NCBI GenBank assembly: GCA_017531505.1
Contig: JAFXKX010000017.1
Location: 1-64,000 of the forward strand
Length of the DNA: 64,000 nt
Direction of reading: 5' to 3'
DNA from: Clostridia bacterium
GTDB lineage: Bacteria; Bacillota; Clostridia; Christensenellales; Christensenellaceae
The notes under the pieces: model-generated
What the model saw: the letters and a program-made list of their open reading frames with translations, nothing else
Databases searched by the model: none
Told to the model about the DNA's origin: nothing
Translations under genes and position numbers: made by a program
Shown: piece after piece, positions 1-7,805 of the stretch
Layout of the letters: each line of letters opens with the position of its first letter
Position numbering within the stretch: position 1 is the first letter of the stretch

Positions 1-714
1 GATATCGCTATCGTAGACCCTGATCTGGCTGAGACCATGCCCAAGAAGCTGGTTGCTCACACCGGTATGGACGCTATGACCCACGCAGTAGAAGCATATG
101 TTTCCACCGCAAACTGCGACTTCACCGATCCTCTGGCTCTGCACGCTATCAAGATGATCCAGGAAGATCTGGTTGATTCCTACAACGGCGATATGGACAA
201 GCGCGCAAGCATGCACAATGCACAGTGTCTGGCAGGTATGGCATTCTCCAACGCACTGTTGGGTATCGTTCACTCCATGGCACACAAGACCGGCGCTATC
301 TTTGAAGATTACGGCGCACACATCATCCATGGTGCTGCAAACGCTATGTATCTGCCCAAAGTTATCGCTTACAATGCAAAAGACGAAACTGCTGCTAAAC
401 GTTACGGCGTAATCGCAGACAGCATGGGTCTGGGCGGCGAAACCGTTGAAGAAAAGGTTGCTAACCTGATCGCTTACCTGCGCGGCATGAACGATGCGCT
501 CAACATTCCTCAGTGTATCAAGAACTACGGCGCAGACAGTTATCCCTGCGAACAGGGCTTCGTACCCGAAGAAGTATTCCTCGAGAGACTGCCCGAGATC
601 GCTAAAAATGCTATCGCAGACGCATGCACCGGCTCCAACCCCCGTCAGCCCAACCAGGAAGAAATGGAAAAGCTGTTCAAGTGCTGCTACTACGATCTGG
701 AAGTTGATTTCTGA
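1..714 (+). CDS. Iron-containing alcohol dehydrogenase, C-terminal part (5' end outside window)
   Basis: The reading frame is open from base 1, so this is the C-terminal ~237 residues of a class III (Fe-dependent) alcohol dehydrogenase, which interconverts aldehydes/ketones and alcohols with NAD(P)H during fermentation. The motif GIVHSMAHKTGA and the following YGAHIIHG carry the histidines that bind the active-site metal in this family, and the end DACTGSNPRQP is typical of the family, including the ADH half of AdhE. Whether the full protein is a stand-alone ADH (~390 aa) or an AdhE fusion cannot be told. An intrinsic terminator follows directly. A second, nearly identical but 5'-truncated copy lies at 3741-4196. 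Confidence 0.9.
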   Translation, partial: DIAIVDPDLAETMPKKLVAHTGMDAMTHAVEAYVSTANCDFTDPLALHAIKMIQEDLVDSYNGDMDKRASMHNAQCLAGMAFSNALLGIVHSMAHKTGAIFEDYGAHIIHGAANAMYLPKVIAYNAKDETAAKRYGVIADSMGLGGETVEEKVANLIAYLRGMNDALNIPQCIKNYGADSYPCEQGFVPEEVFLERLPEIAKNAIADACTGSNPRQPNQEEMEKLFKCCYYDLEVDF

Positions 715-732
715 TATCGACTGCATCTTAAA

Positions 733-758
733 ACACCCGGTTACCCCGGGTGTTTTTT
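733..758 (+). terminator. Rho-independent terminator after the alcohol dehydrogenase
   Basis: An 8-bp G+C-rich stem (ACACCCGG with CCGGGTGT) is followed by a run of T, 18 bases after the stop codon. Confidence 0.85.
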
Positions 759-892
759 ATACAAACTTTTATTTCTCCGACTATAAACAACAGCATCCGT
801 ACAATTCAAAAAAAACTGCATTATAATATAAAAAAACGATTGACAATCTTCTCTCCAAAGAGTATGATAACTACAAAATTGAATATCACAAA

Positions 893-1153
893 AAATGACT
901 ATGACGAAGGCGGTCGGTATGCGGCGTTTCCAGAGAGTTGGCGGTTGCTGCGAGCCAATGACAAACCATCCCAATGACCTATCACTTCCGAGTCGAAGGA
1001 CCGAACACAATATGTCAGTAGATTCCTTCCGTATTGCTGCGTCAAGGCAAAAGGCTTGTTAGAGCTTGGTGAGTGGCGGAAGTTATTCCGCAATTTGAGT
1101 GGTACCGCGGGTTAAGAACTCGTCTCAAGAATATTGAGACGGGTCTTTTTTTG
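893..1153 (+). promoter_or_regulatory. T-box riboswitch upstream of the XRE-cupin-AMP-ligase gene
   Basis: The Stem I apex has AGAGAG followed by a TTGGC/GCCAA stem (about 941-968). The antiterminator core TGGTACCGCGG is at 1100-1110. A terminator hairpin CGTCTCAA/TTGAGACG lies at 1121-1141 with a T run to 1152. This is the architecture of tRNA-sensing T-box leaders. The variable T in TGGT would pair with an A discriminator base on the tRNA. A likely base stem GACT/AGTC places TTC (Phe) or, shifted by one, TCC (Ser) in the specifier loop near 1000. The A-discriminator preference favours Phe, but the specifier is not settled. T-boxes normally precede tRNA synthetases or amino-acid genes; here the next gene, 55 bases on, is an acyl-CoA ligase. 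Confidence 0.9.
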
Positions 1154-1208
1154 TTATATTCAAAACATATTTGATTTCATTGTTATATGTCTTTGAAAAG
1201 GAGAAAAA

Positions 1209-3515
1209 ATGGATTACAGTTTAAAAGAAATTGCAGGACGAATCAAAGATCTGCGCGAAGCCAATGGTTTCACTCCCGAACAACTGGCAAAATTGTCAGG
1301 CGTTTCTCTGGAAGACTACATGATGCTGGAAGCCGGTGAATCCGACTTCAGCTTTACATTCATCTATAAGTGCGCCAAGGCGTGCGGCGTAGAAGTAGTA
1401 GACCTGCTGGAAGGCAGAAGTTCTACCCTGACTTCTTTTTCCATCACCCGTAAGGGCGAAGGCTTGCCCATCGTCAAGCAGAAAGGTTTTGTATATAACA
1501 ACCTGGCTCCCAAATTCAAAGACAAATTGGCCGAACCCTTCCTTGTAAAGTTCCCTTACCTGCCTGAAGAGCAAAATGCACCCATTGCATTGAGTTCCCA
1601 TAACGGTCAGGAATTCGACGTTATTGTCAAGGGTTCTCTCAAAGTGCAGGTCGGTAATCATATCGATGTGCTTAACGAAGGCGATTCCATTTTCTACAAC
1701 AGTTTGATCCCTCACGGCATGATCGCCGTCAGCGAGGGCGGCTGTGAATTCCACGCCATCGTACTCAATCCGCAGGACGGTCAGGTGACCGAGGAATACC
1801 CCGAAACACCTTATATCGCAGAACGCTCCGGGATCACTGAGCATATGCAGGCAACTGTTGCGGATGCCTTTGTGGAATCCACCTACGACGAACACGGTGT
1901 ATTCAACGGCATTTCTTTCAAAAATGCCGATAAGTTCAACTTTGCATTTGACTGTGTAGACGCCATTGCCGAAAAAAATCCCGATAAACTGGCAATGATG
2001 TGGGTCGCCAATGACAAGACCGACAGAAGATTCACCTTCAGCGATATGAAGAAATACTCTGCAAAGACTGCAAACTATTTCGAATCGCTCGGCATCAAAA
2101 AGGGTGATACCGTTATGCTTGTTCTCAAACGCCATTACCAGTTCTGGTTCTGTATGCTGGCGTTGCACAAAATCGGCGCGATAGCCATCCCCGCGACCAA
2201 TCAGCTGGTAGAGCACGACTTTGACTATAGATATAAAGCTGCAAAAGTAAAGGCGATTATTTGTACTGCCGATGGCGATGTATCTGCCGAGGCCGAAAAG
2301 GCTGCAGCAAATTATCCGGATATGATCAAGGTTTTGGTAGGCGGCGAAAAGGAAGGCTGGCACGATTTCAATGTTGAAATGGAGCGATTCAGCACCCATT
2401 ATTACCGTACGGAAAATACTCCCTGCGGAAACGATCCGATGCTGATGCTCTTTACCTCCGGTACCACCGGTTATCCGCGTATTGCGACCCATTCCTACAA
2501 ATATGCACTGGGCCATTATCCTACCGCAAAGCATTGGCACAATGTCAATCCCGACGGTCTGCACTTCACCATTTCCGATACCGGTTGGGGCAAGGCACTC
2601 TGGGGCAAGCTTTACGGTCAGTGGCTCTGCGAAGCGGCTCAATTCACCTACGACTTTGACAGATTCCATTCTGAGGACATCCTGCCGATGTTCGCAAAAT
2701 ACCATATCACCACATTCTGCGCACCGCCTACTATGTACAGATTCTTTATCAAAGAAGATCTGTCCAAGTATGATCTGTCCTCTATCGAATACGCAACGAC
2801 TGCCGGCGAAGCTTTGAACCCGGAAGTTTTCAATCAGTTCAAAAAAGCCACCGGACTTACCATCATGGAGGGCTTCGGCCAGACCGAAACCACCCTGTCC
2901 ATTGCCAATTTTGTCGGTTCTACACCCAAGATCGGTTCCATGGGCAAACCCAGCCCTCTGTATGATGTCGTCATACTCGATCCCGATGGCAAAGAGTGTA
3001 ATACCGGTGACACAGGCGAAATCTGTATCCGCGTAAAAGACGGAGACTCTCCTTGCGGTCTCTTTATCGGCTATTATCTGGACGAAGAAAAGACCCACGA
3101 AGCATTGCACGACGGTTACTATCACACCGGTGATCAGGCAACGATGGACGAGGACGGATATCTGTGGTATGTCGGCCGTATCGACGACGTTATCAAATCC
3201 TCCGGTTACCGTATCGGACCGTTCGAGATCGAAAGCGTCATTATGGAACTCCCCTATGTGTTGGAATGCGCTATCACGCCCGTGCCGGATGAAGTCCGTG
3301 GTCAGATCGTCAAGGCGACCATCGTTCTCACCAAGGGTACCGAAGGCAGCGACGCTCTCAAGAAAGAGATCCAGAATTACGTCAAAACCCATACCGCGCC
3401 ATACAAATATCCGCGTATCGTAGAATTTGTAGACTCTCTGCCCAAGACCATCAGCGGCAAGATCCGCCGTACCGAGATCCGCAAGCAGGACCTGGAAAAA
3501 CTGAAAAAACACTGA
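1209..3515 (+). CDS. XRE-HTH / cupin / AMP-forming acyl-CoA ligase fusion (768 aa)
   Basis: Three modules are fused. Residues ~8-62 are an XRE-type helix-turn-helix (IKDLREANGFTPEQLAKLSG). Residues ~70-185 form a cupin barrel as in XRE-cupin regulators (EFDVIVKGSLKVQVG, GDSIFY, PHG). Residues ~240-768 are an ANL-superfamily ligase closest in layout to acetyl/medium-chain acyl-CoA synthetases. The ligase has the P-loop-like LMLFTSGTTGYPR (~413), the YHTGD/GRIDDVIKSSGYRIGPFEIE hinge region (~638 onward) and the C-terminal catalytic lysine in SGKIRR (~748). It should activate a carboxylic acid with ATP and CoA; the substrate is unknown. AAGGAG precedes the ATG by 7 bases. A T-box leader controls it. 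The N-terminal part may make it self-regulating or sense substrate. Confidence 0.9.
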   Translation: MDYSLKEIAGRIKDLREANGFTPEQLAKLSGVSLEDYMMLEAGESDFSFTFIYKCAKACGVEVVDLLEGRSSTLTSFSITRKGEGLPIVKQKGFVYNNLAPKFKDKLAEPFLVKFPYLPEEQNAPIALSSHNGQEFDVIVKGSLKVQVGNHIDVLNEGDSIFYNSLIPHGMIAVSEGGCEFHAIVLNPQDGQVTEEYPETPYIAERSGITEHMQATVADAFVESTYDEHGVFNGISFKNADKFNFAFDCVDAIAEKNPDKLAMMWVANDKTDRRFTFSDMKKYSAKTANYFESLGIKKGDTVMLVLKRHYQFWFCMLALHKIGAIAIPATNQLVEHDFDYRYKAAKVKAIICTADGDVSAEAEKAAANYPDMIKVLVGGEKEGWHDFNVEMERFSTHYYRTENTPCGNDPMLMLFTSGTTGYPRIATHSYKYALGHYPTAKHWHNVNPDGLHFTISDTGWGKALWGKLYGQWLCEAAQFTYDFDRFHSEDILPMFAKYHITTFCAPPTMYRFFIKEDLSKYDLSSIEYATTAGEALNPEVFNQFKKATGLTIMEGFGQTETTLSIANFVGSTPKIGSMGKPSPLYDVVILDPDGKECNTGDTGEICIRVKDGDSPCGLFIGYYLDEEKTHEALHDGYYHTGDQATMDEDGYLWYVGRIDDVIKSSGYRIGPFEIESVIMELPYVLECAITPVPDEVRGQIVKATIVLTKGTEGSDALKKEIQNYVKTHTAPYKYPRIVEFVDSLPKTISGKIRRTEIRKQDLEKLKKH

Positions 3516-3540
3516 TCTCACAAAATATCGTTCTATTAAA

Positions 3541-3572
3541 AGAGCAGAGGCGATGTCCTCTACTCTTTTTTT
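3541..3572 (+). terminator. Terminator after the acyl-CoA ligase fusion
   Basis: Stem AGAGCAGAGG paired with CCTCTACTCT (one internal mismatch), followed by seven T residues. Confidence 0.85.
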
Positions 3573-3673
3573 ATCATCCGACAAATCTTTACTTTCGTAT
3601 TTTGTCGAATGGTGTTATAGTAAACAATATTTGTTTCAAATTTTATACCATATCAATTTAAGGCAGTTTACAG

Positions 3674-3740
3674 ATGAATACAACGGAACCCGAAATCACA
3701 ACAGAAACCCCTGAAAGCAAGCCTGTCAAGAAGTGGAGCA
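3674..3740 (+). pseudogene. Orphan gene start truncated at a chimeric junction
   Basis: An ATG at 3674, behind a weak AAGGCAG site, opens a frame coding for an acidic start (MNTTEPEITTETPESKP, then VKKW). It runs straight into the alcohol-dehydrogenase copy in a different frame and ends shortly after. The peptide resembles the hydrophilic N-terminus of some membrane or secreted protein, but nothing identifies it. The remainder of that gene is missing at ~3740. A deletion/recombination in the genome or a chimeric assembly join are both possible. Confidence 0.45.
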
Positions 3741-4196
3741 ATGGGTATTGTACACTCCATGGCTCACAAGACCGGCGCAATCTTTGAAGATTACGGCGCA
3801 CACATCATCCACGGCGCTGCAAACGCTATGTACCTGCCCAAGGTAATTGCCTACAACGCTAAGGGCGAAACTGCTGCTAAGCGCTACGGCGTGATCGCTG
3901 ACCACATGGGTCTGGGCGGCGAAACCGTTGAAGAAAAGGTTGCTAACCTGATCGCTTACCTGCGCGGCATGAACGATGCGCTGAACATTCCTCAGTGCAT
4001 CAAGAACTACGGCGCAGACAGTTATCCCTGCGAGCAGGGCTTTGTACCCGAGGAAGTATTCCTCGAGAGACTGCCCGAGATCGCTAAGAATGCTATTGCA
4101 GACGCATGCACCGGCTCTAACCCCCGTCAGCCCAACCAGGAAGAGATGGAAAAGCTCTTTAAGTGCTGCTACTATGACCTGGAAGTTGACTTCTAA
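3741..4196 (+). pseudogene. 5'-truncated second copy of iron-containing alcohol dehydrogenase
   Basis: The 151 codons from ATGGGTATTG to the stop encode nearly the same protein as the C-terminal part of the gene ending at 714. Only about three amino-acid changes are visible (L/M at the first residue; then D/G and S/H), while many third codon positions differ. The copies are therefore old paralogues or strain variants, not a fresh tandem duplication. The N-terminal Rossmann part is absent, so the fragment cannot be a working dehydrogenase. A terminator follows. Confidence 0.8.
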
Positions 4197-4212
4197 TCGA
4201 TAAAAAAACATA

Positions 4213-4240
4213 ATCCCCCTGCCATAAAGCGGGGGGTTTT
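4213..4240 (+). terminator. Terminator after the truncated dehydrogenase copy
   Basis: CCCCC/GGGGG stem with a 10-base loop, followed by TTTT. Confidence 0.75.
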
Positions 4241-4358
4241 GTGTGCCCCGGATATGTGATAAATTTTACAATAAAATCTCTTAAAAATTTTTAACACCTT
4301 ATAGAAAAATGCACCCGTATGTGATACAATTTTCCCAACATTGAAAGGAGGCTATAAA

Positions 4359-7300
4359 ATGAGAAAAAGCAAAGTTGTTTTATGGATAAGCATCTTTATA
4401 TTACTTCTTACATTTGTGGCTTTTCAGTCTACTGCCATGGCTGCAGGCGAGCCCTCTACTACCACAATAGACGGCAAGACCTACTATCAGCTGGGCACTA
4501 AGGAAGACTTACTATGGTTCCGCGACCAGGTAAACAGCGGCAATACCGGCATCAATGCCATACTTACTGCCAATATCACAGTAAATACCAATGTACTGGA
4601 TGCCAGCGGCAACCTGAAAAATAATGGGGCAGGCCTTACCATATGGAAGCCCATAGGCTATGGCACAAGCTATGCGGATACGCCTATTTATACCGGCACG
4701 TTTGACGGCAACGGCAAAACCATCAGCGGCCTGTATTATCATGACCCGGCAGAAGACACTGCCTACTACTGCTTAGGCCTATTTGGGCGTATAGGCGAAA
4801 GCGCCACTGTAAAAAATGTGACCATAGCAGACTCTTATTTGCATGGGTATTGGCGGGTAGGCGCCATTGCCGGCATAAGCGACGGTACCATACAGGGCTG
4901 TACCAACACCTCTACCATAAACGCCGCCAACAGAATCGGCGGTATTGTAGGTGATTGCTCTGGCACGGTATCTTCTTGTGTAAACAAAGGAAAGATCACC
5001 GGCCGCTTTGCAGGCGGTGTGGTAGGCACCGCTTATGGCACCTTAATAGACCACTGCTATAATACAGGCACCATAAACTGCTACGGCGATGCAGCCGGTA
5101 TTGTTAACGACGCAAGGTCCAACACCAGCGTACAGTACTGCTACAACACCGACGCTGTCTCCAGCGAGACGGGCAAGGTAGGCGGTATTGCAGGGTATTT
5201 TGAAAACTCCAGCATGCGCCAGTGCTACAACACAGGCATTATTTCGTATTCCGACGAAGGATATGCAGGCCTTATTTTTGGCCAGTTCACCTCCTCCACC
5301 ATGGACGACCTTGCCTATGCCGATCAGGGTTTCCTAAGAATTACCGGCCGTCTTTCCTCTTCGGAGACAGACAGTAATGAACAGGGCCGCTTCACGCCTG
5401 CAGAAACTGCTGCCGGGAAAATGACCTACTGGCTAAACTCCAGAAAAGGCTCTAACATATGGTATCAGGATATCGGCACAGACGCCTCCCCCTCGCTGGA
5501 TGCCTCTAAGGGCATTGTATACCGCTATAAGAGCAACTGCACTGATTACGGCTACGCCAACACCCCAAAAAGCGATATAGCCACCCACAAAGACCTTCGG
5601 TATTCTACAGGTACCGAAATAGACTATGGGTATATTATTGAACGCTGTCATGGTTGCTGGGAGTCCTGCTCTGTGCGGCTAAGCGCACCCGACAACCTTG
5701 TTTATGACGGCACGGAGAAATCTGCCGTAATTACCTACAAGGGAACGCCTATGGCTGCTCCGGGTACAGAATATATCAGCAACTATCAGGGCGACAGAAT
5801 CAATGTAACAGATGCCGGCTTTACCGCCACCCTGCACTATGCCGGGTATTCTACCAGCTTTACCTTCAAGATAGCCCCCAAGCCGCTGAAGCAGGAAGAT
5901 ATTTCCCTGGAATATACATATATCGCTTATGACGGCACTGAACATACGCCTACGGTAGCAGTGATCTCGGACGGCGTTTCCTTAACAGCAGGCAAAGACT
6001 ACACGGTAACGTATCAGAATAACGCCCAGGTAGGTACTGCCAAGGTTATCGTGACCGGAAAAGGCAACTACACCGGTACCCAGAGCGTATCCTTCCAGAT
6101 CATGGACATGACTGCGCCTGAGGGCATAATCTCCATTGAGGGAAACTACTGGGACTACTTTAATAGTACAGTAGACTATGGGCTGTTTATAAAAGACAGT
6201 GCTGCAATAAAGGTAATTACACAGGATACAGGCTCCGGCGTGGCTAAGGTAGAGTACTATCTGGCAGAACAGCCCCTTAGTACAGCAGAACTTTCTACAG
6301 TAAGCTTTACCGAAATGCCTGACACCGGTTTGGTGCTGACCGCGCCGCAAAAGGGCTTCTTCTATGTCCGGATCATAGACCATGCAGATAACAGCACTTT
6401 ACTCAACGCTGACGGCGTGGTGGTATATGCCGACAGCATGGCGCTGACCGAGGAGATTTCTTACATCTACAAGGAAAATGCCGATAAAGAGATAATCGCC
6501 TCCTTTAGAGGCAACCTGATCACCGGCATTGCACAAGGTGCAAATGTGCTGGTACCCGGTGTAGACTTTAGCGTAGTGGATGAGCGTATCTGCCTGCACA
6601 AAGCATATCTGGATACCCTGCCCTACAGCGAGGATCCCTATCTCTTTACCGTAAGCTATGCACCGGTAGGTGTAGAAACAGAGCAGGTGACCATAGAGAC
6701 CACCTTTGGCGTAAAGGTGGAAAAGGCGCCCCTTACCTTAGAGAGTGTTACCCTTGCGGACAAGGTATATGACGGCACCAAAGATGTAGCGGTGCTCACG
6801 GCTACCCTGGCAGGTGTTCGGGATGCCGATAACGTAGGTGTACGGATCTCTGACTTGACCGCATTCTTAGAAAACAGCAAGGCAGGCACCCACGACAAGG
6901 TATATATCGGCAATATTAGCCTTTACAGTGACGATGCAGAGAATTATCAGATAGATCCCACTGCCGTGCTCAGCATGGGGGTAACCGTACAAAAGGCCGC
7001 TGCACCGGTGCTGGAAGATAAGGCATTCTCTGCAAACTACAGAAAGAAAGCCTTTACCGCCAAAGACCTGGGCGCAGCCATGCCGGAAGATGCAGGTAAG
7101 CTGGCTTACCGTGTATTGGCAGTAAGCGTAAACGGGAAGGCTACCGCAAACGCTGCCGTAAAGGAAGACGGCACACTTAGCCTGGCTTTGGCAAAAGGTG
7201 CGGTGGGTGACCAGATCACAGTGACCGTAAGCATCTCCAGCGAAAACTATGAAGATGCCACCCTGACCACGACCCTTACCCTGATAAAGGGCAACACCCC

Positions 7301-7403
7301 CGACACTTCGGACAATGCAAACCTTTCCCTTTACCTTACCCTGCTGCTGGCTGCAGGCAGCATGCTGGCCATGGTATTGAGAAAAAAGGCGCGCAGCAAA
7401 TAA
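4359..7403 (+). CDS. Cell-surface protein with GLUG-like repeats, YDG/MBG-type domains and a C-terminal sorting signal (1014 aa)
   Basis: The ATG at 4359 is chosen because AAAGGAGG ends 8 bases before it; an in-frame TTG 18 bases upstream overlaps that site. Residues 1-~30 form a signal peptide (KSKVVLWISIFILLLTFVAF ending near AMAA). Residues ~110-320 contain repeated G-rich units (VGAIAGI, IGGIVGDCSG, AGGVVGTAYG, VGGIAGYFEN) like GLUG repeats. Later parts contain two YDGT modules (TYIAYDGTEH and DKVYDGTKDV) of the kind found in Firmicutes adhesins. The C-terminus has TPDTSDN, a hydrophobic helix (LYLTLLLAAGSMLAMVL) and RKKARSK, the layout of a sortase signal with a variant motif. Many AUA and UUA codons set it apart from neighbours, suggesting transfer. 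A surface or adhesive role is inferred. Confidence 0.85.
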   Translation: MRKSKVVLWISIFILLLTFVAFQSTAMAAGEPSTTTIDGKTYYQLGTKEDLLWFRDQVNSGNTGINAILTANITVNTNVLDASGNLKNNGAGLTIWKPIGYGTSYADTPIYTGTFDGNGKTISGLYYHDPAEDTAYYCLGLFGRIGESATVKNVTIADSYLHGYWRVGAIAGISDGTIQGCTNTSTINAANRIGGIVGDCSGTVSSCVNKGKITGRFAGGVVGTAYGTLIDHCYNTGTINCYGDAAGIVNDARSNTSVQYCYNTDAVSSETGKVGGIAGYFENSSMRQCYNTGIISYSDEGYAGLIFGQFTSSTMDDLAYADQGFLRITGRLSSSETDSNEQGRFTPAETAAGKMTYWLNSRKGSNIWYQDIGTDASPSLDASKGIVYRYKSNCTDYGYANTPKSDIATHKDLRYSTGTEIDYGYIIERCHGCWESCSVRLSAPDNLVYDGTEKSAVITYKGTPMAAPGTEYISNYQGDRINVTDAGFTATLHYAGYSTSFTFKIAPKPLKQEDISLEYTYIAYDGTEHTPTVAVISDGVSLTAGKDYTVTYQNNAQVGTAKVIVTGKGNYTGTQSVSFQIMDMTAPEGIISIEGNYWDYFNSTVDYGLFIKDSAAIKVITQDTGSGVAKVEYYLAEQPLSTAELSTVSFTEMPDTGLVLTAPQKGFFYVRIIDHADNSTLLNADGVVVYADSMALTEEISYIYKENADKEIIASFRGNLITGIAQGANVLVPGVDFSVVDERICLHKAYLDTLPYSEDPYLFTVSYAPVGVETEQVTIETTFGVKVEKAPLTLESVTLADKVYDGTKDVAVLTATLAGVRDADNVGVRISDLTAFLENSKAGTHDKVYIGNISLYSDDAENYQIDPTAVLSMGVTVQKAAAPVLEDKAFSANYRKKAFTAKDLGAAMPEDAGKLAYRVLAVSVNGKATANAAVKEDGTLSLALAKGAVGDQITVTVSISSENYEDATLTTTLTLIKGNTPDTSDNANLSLYLTLLLAAGSMLAMVLRKKARSK

Positions 7404-7412
7404 AATAAACAC

Positions 7413-7465
7413 ATAAAAAAACCGCCTTGTCGGCGGTTTTTTTATTGGCGTACCCGGGAGGATTC
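7413..7465. repeat. Direct repeat copy A: terminator plus 3' end of tRNA-Arg
   Basis: This 53-base stretch matches 7562-7615 with only two differences. It contains a bidirectional-looking terminator hairpin (CCGCC..GGCGG with A and T runs) that serves the surface-protein gene, followed by the last ~20 bases of the tRNA-Arg (minus orientation). It then breaks off in the T-arm at GGATTC. It is a partial duplication of the tRNA 3' end, not a functional tRNA. Confidence 0.85.
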
Positions 7466-7546
7466 TCCCCTCGCTCCCACTCCCGCTCGGGGCGCGCAAG
7501 CTGCCTGCTTCCGCCACCGGCGGCGGCAGCTTGCGTTCGAATCCTC
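7458..7546. repeat. Palindromic insert ending in inverted tRNA T-arm sequences
   Basis: The outer ends are an 8-bp inverted repeat (7458-7465 with 7539-7546), both being the tRNA T-arm in opposite orientations. Inside is an 11-bp perfect inverted repeat (7495-7505 with 7525-7535) with a G+C-rich loop. No coding potential is convincing. It resembles a REP/MITE-like hairpin element or a remnant of an exchange at the tRNA end. Confidence 0.55.
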
Positions 7547-7561
7547 AATTTATGTAACCCA

Positions 7562-7615
7562 ATAAAAAAACCGCCTTGTTGGCGGTTTTTTTTATTGGCG
7601 TACCCGGGAGGATTC
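7562..7615. repeat. Direct repeat copy B: terminator plus 3' end of the intact tRNA-Arg
   Basis: Second copy of the repeat at 7413-7465. Here the tRNA sequence continues unbroken, so this is the original locus. Confidence 0.85.
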
Positions 7616-7672
7616 GAACCTCTGACCTTTGGAGTCGGAGTCCAACGCTCTATCCAGCTGAGCTACGGATAC
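7596..7672 (-). tRNA. tRNA-Arg (anticodon CCG)
   Basis: The reverse complement folds as a 77-base tRNA. The acceptor GTATCCG pairs with CGGGTAC (one G-T pair), the D-arm is GCTC/GAGC, and the anticodon stem TTGGA/TCCAA has loop CTCCGAC, giving anticodon CCG (reads CGG). The T-loop is TTCGAAT and CCA is encoded. A terminator hairpin follows on the minus strand at 7564-7595. Confidence 0.93.
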
Positions 7673-7805
7673 AATCTGTTACTTGACTATTATATATGTA
7701 TCTGAGCGTAAAATCAAGAAATGCAGACCTCTTTCACAAAAAAAGATGACGATACGACAAAATTAGGGTATATTAATATATGACATCCCATAAAGGAGCA
7801 AAACT

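Noticed and set aside
1209..1400. Separate XRE regulator gene ending before the ligase
   Set aside because: The frame is continuous through HTH, cupin and ligase with no internal stop, and no internal ribosome site was noted at the cupin-ligase border.
1296..3584. Open frame of ~760 codons on the minus strand
   Set aside because: Antisense to the XRE-cupin-ligase gene, which has all catalytic motifs; the minus frame has none.
4509..5300. CRISPR-like repetition in the surface-protein gene
   Set aside because: The repetition is degenerate, in frame and protein-level (GLUG-like); no constant repeat with variable spacers exists here or elsewhere in the window.
7427..7705. Small plus-strand ORF across the tRNA-Arg region
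   Set aside because: It is translated from tRNA and terminator repeats, including both repeat copies; typical spurious ORF over a tRNA gene.
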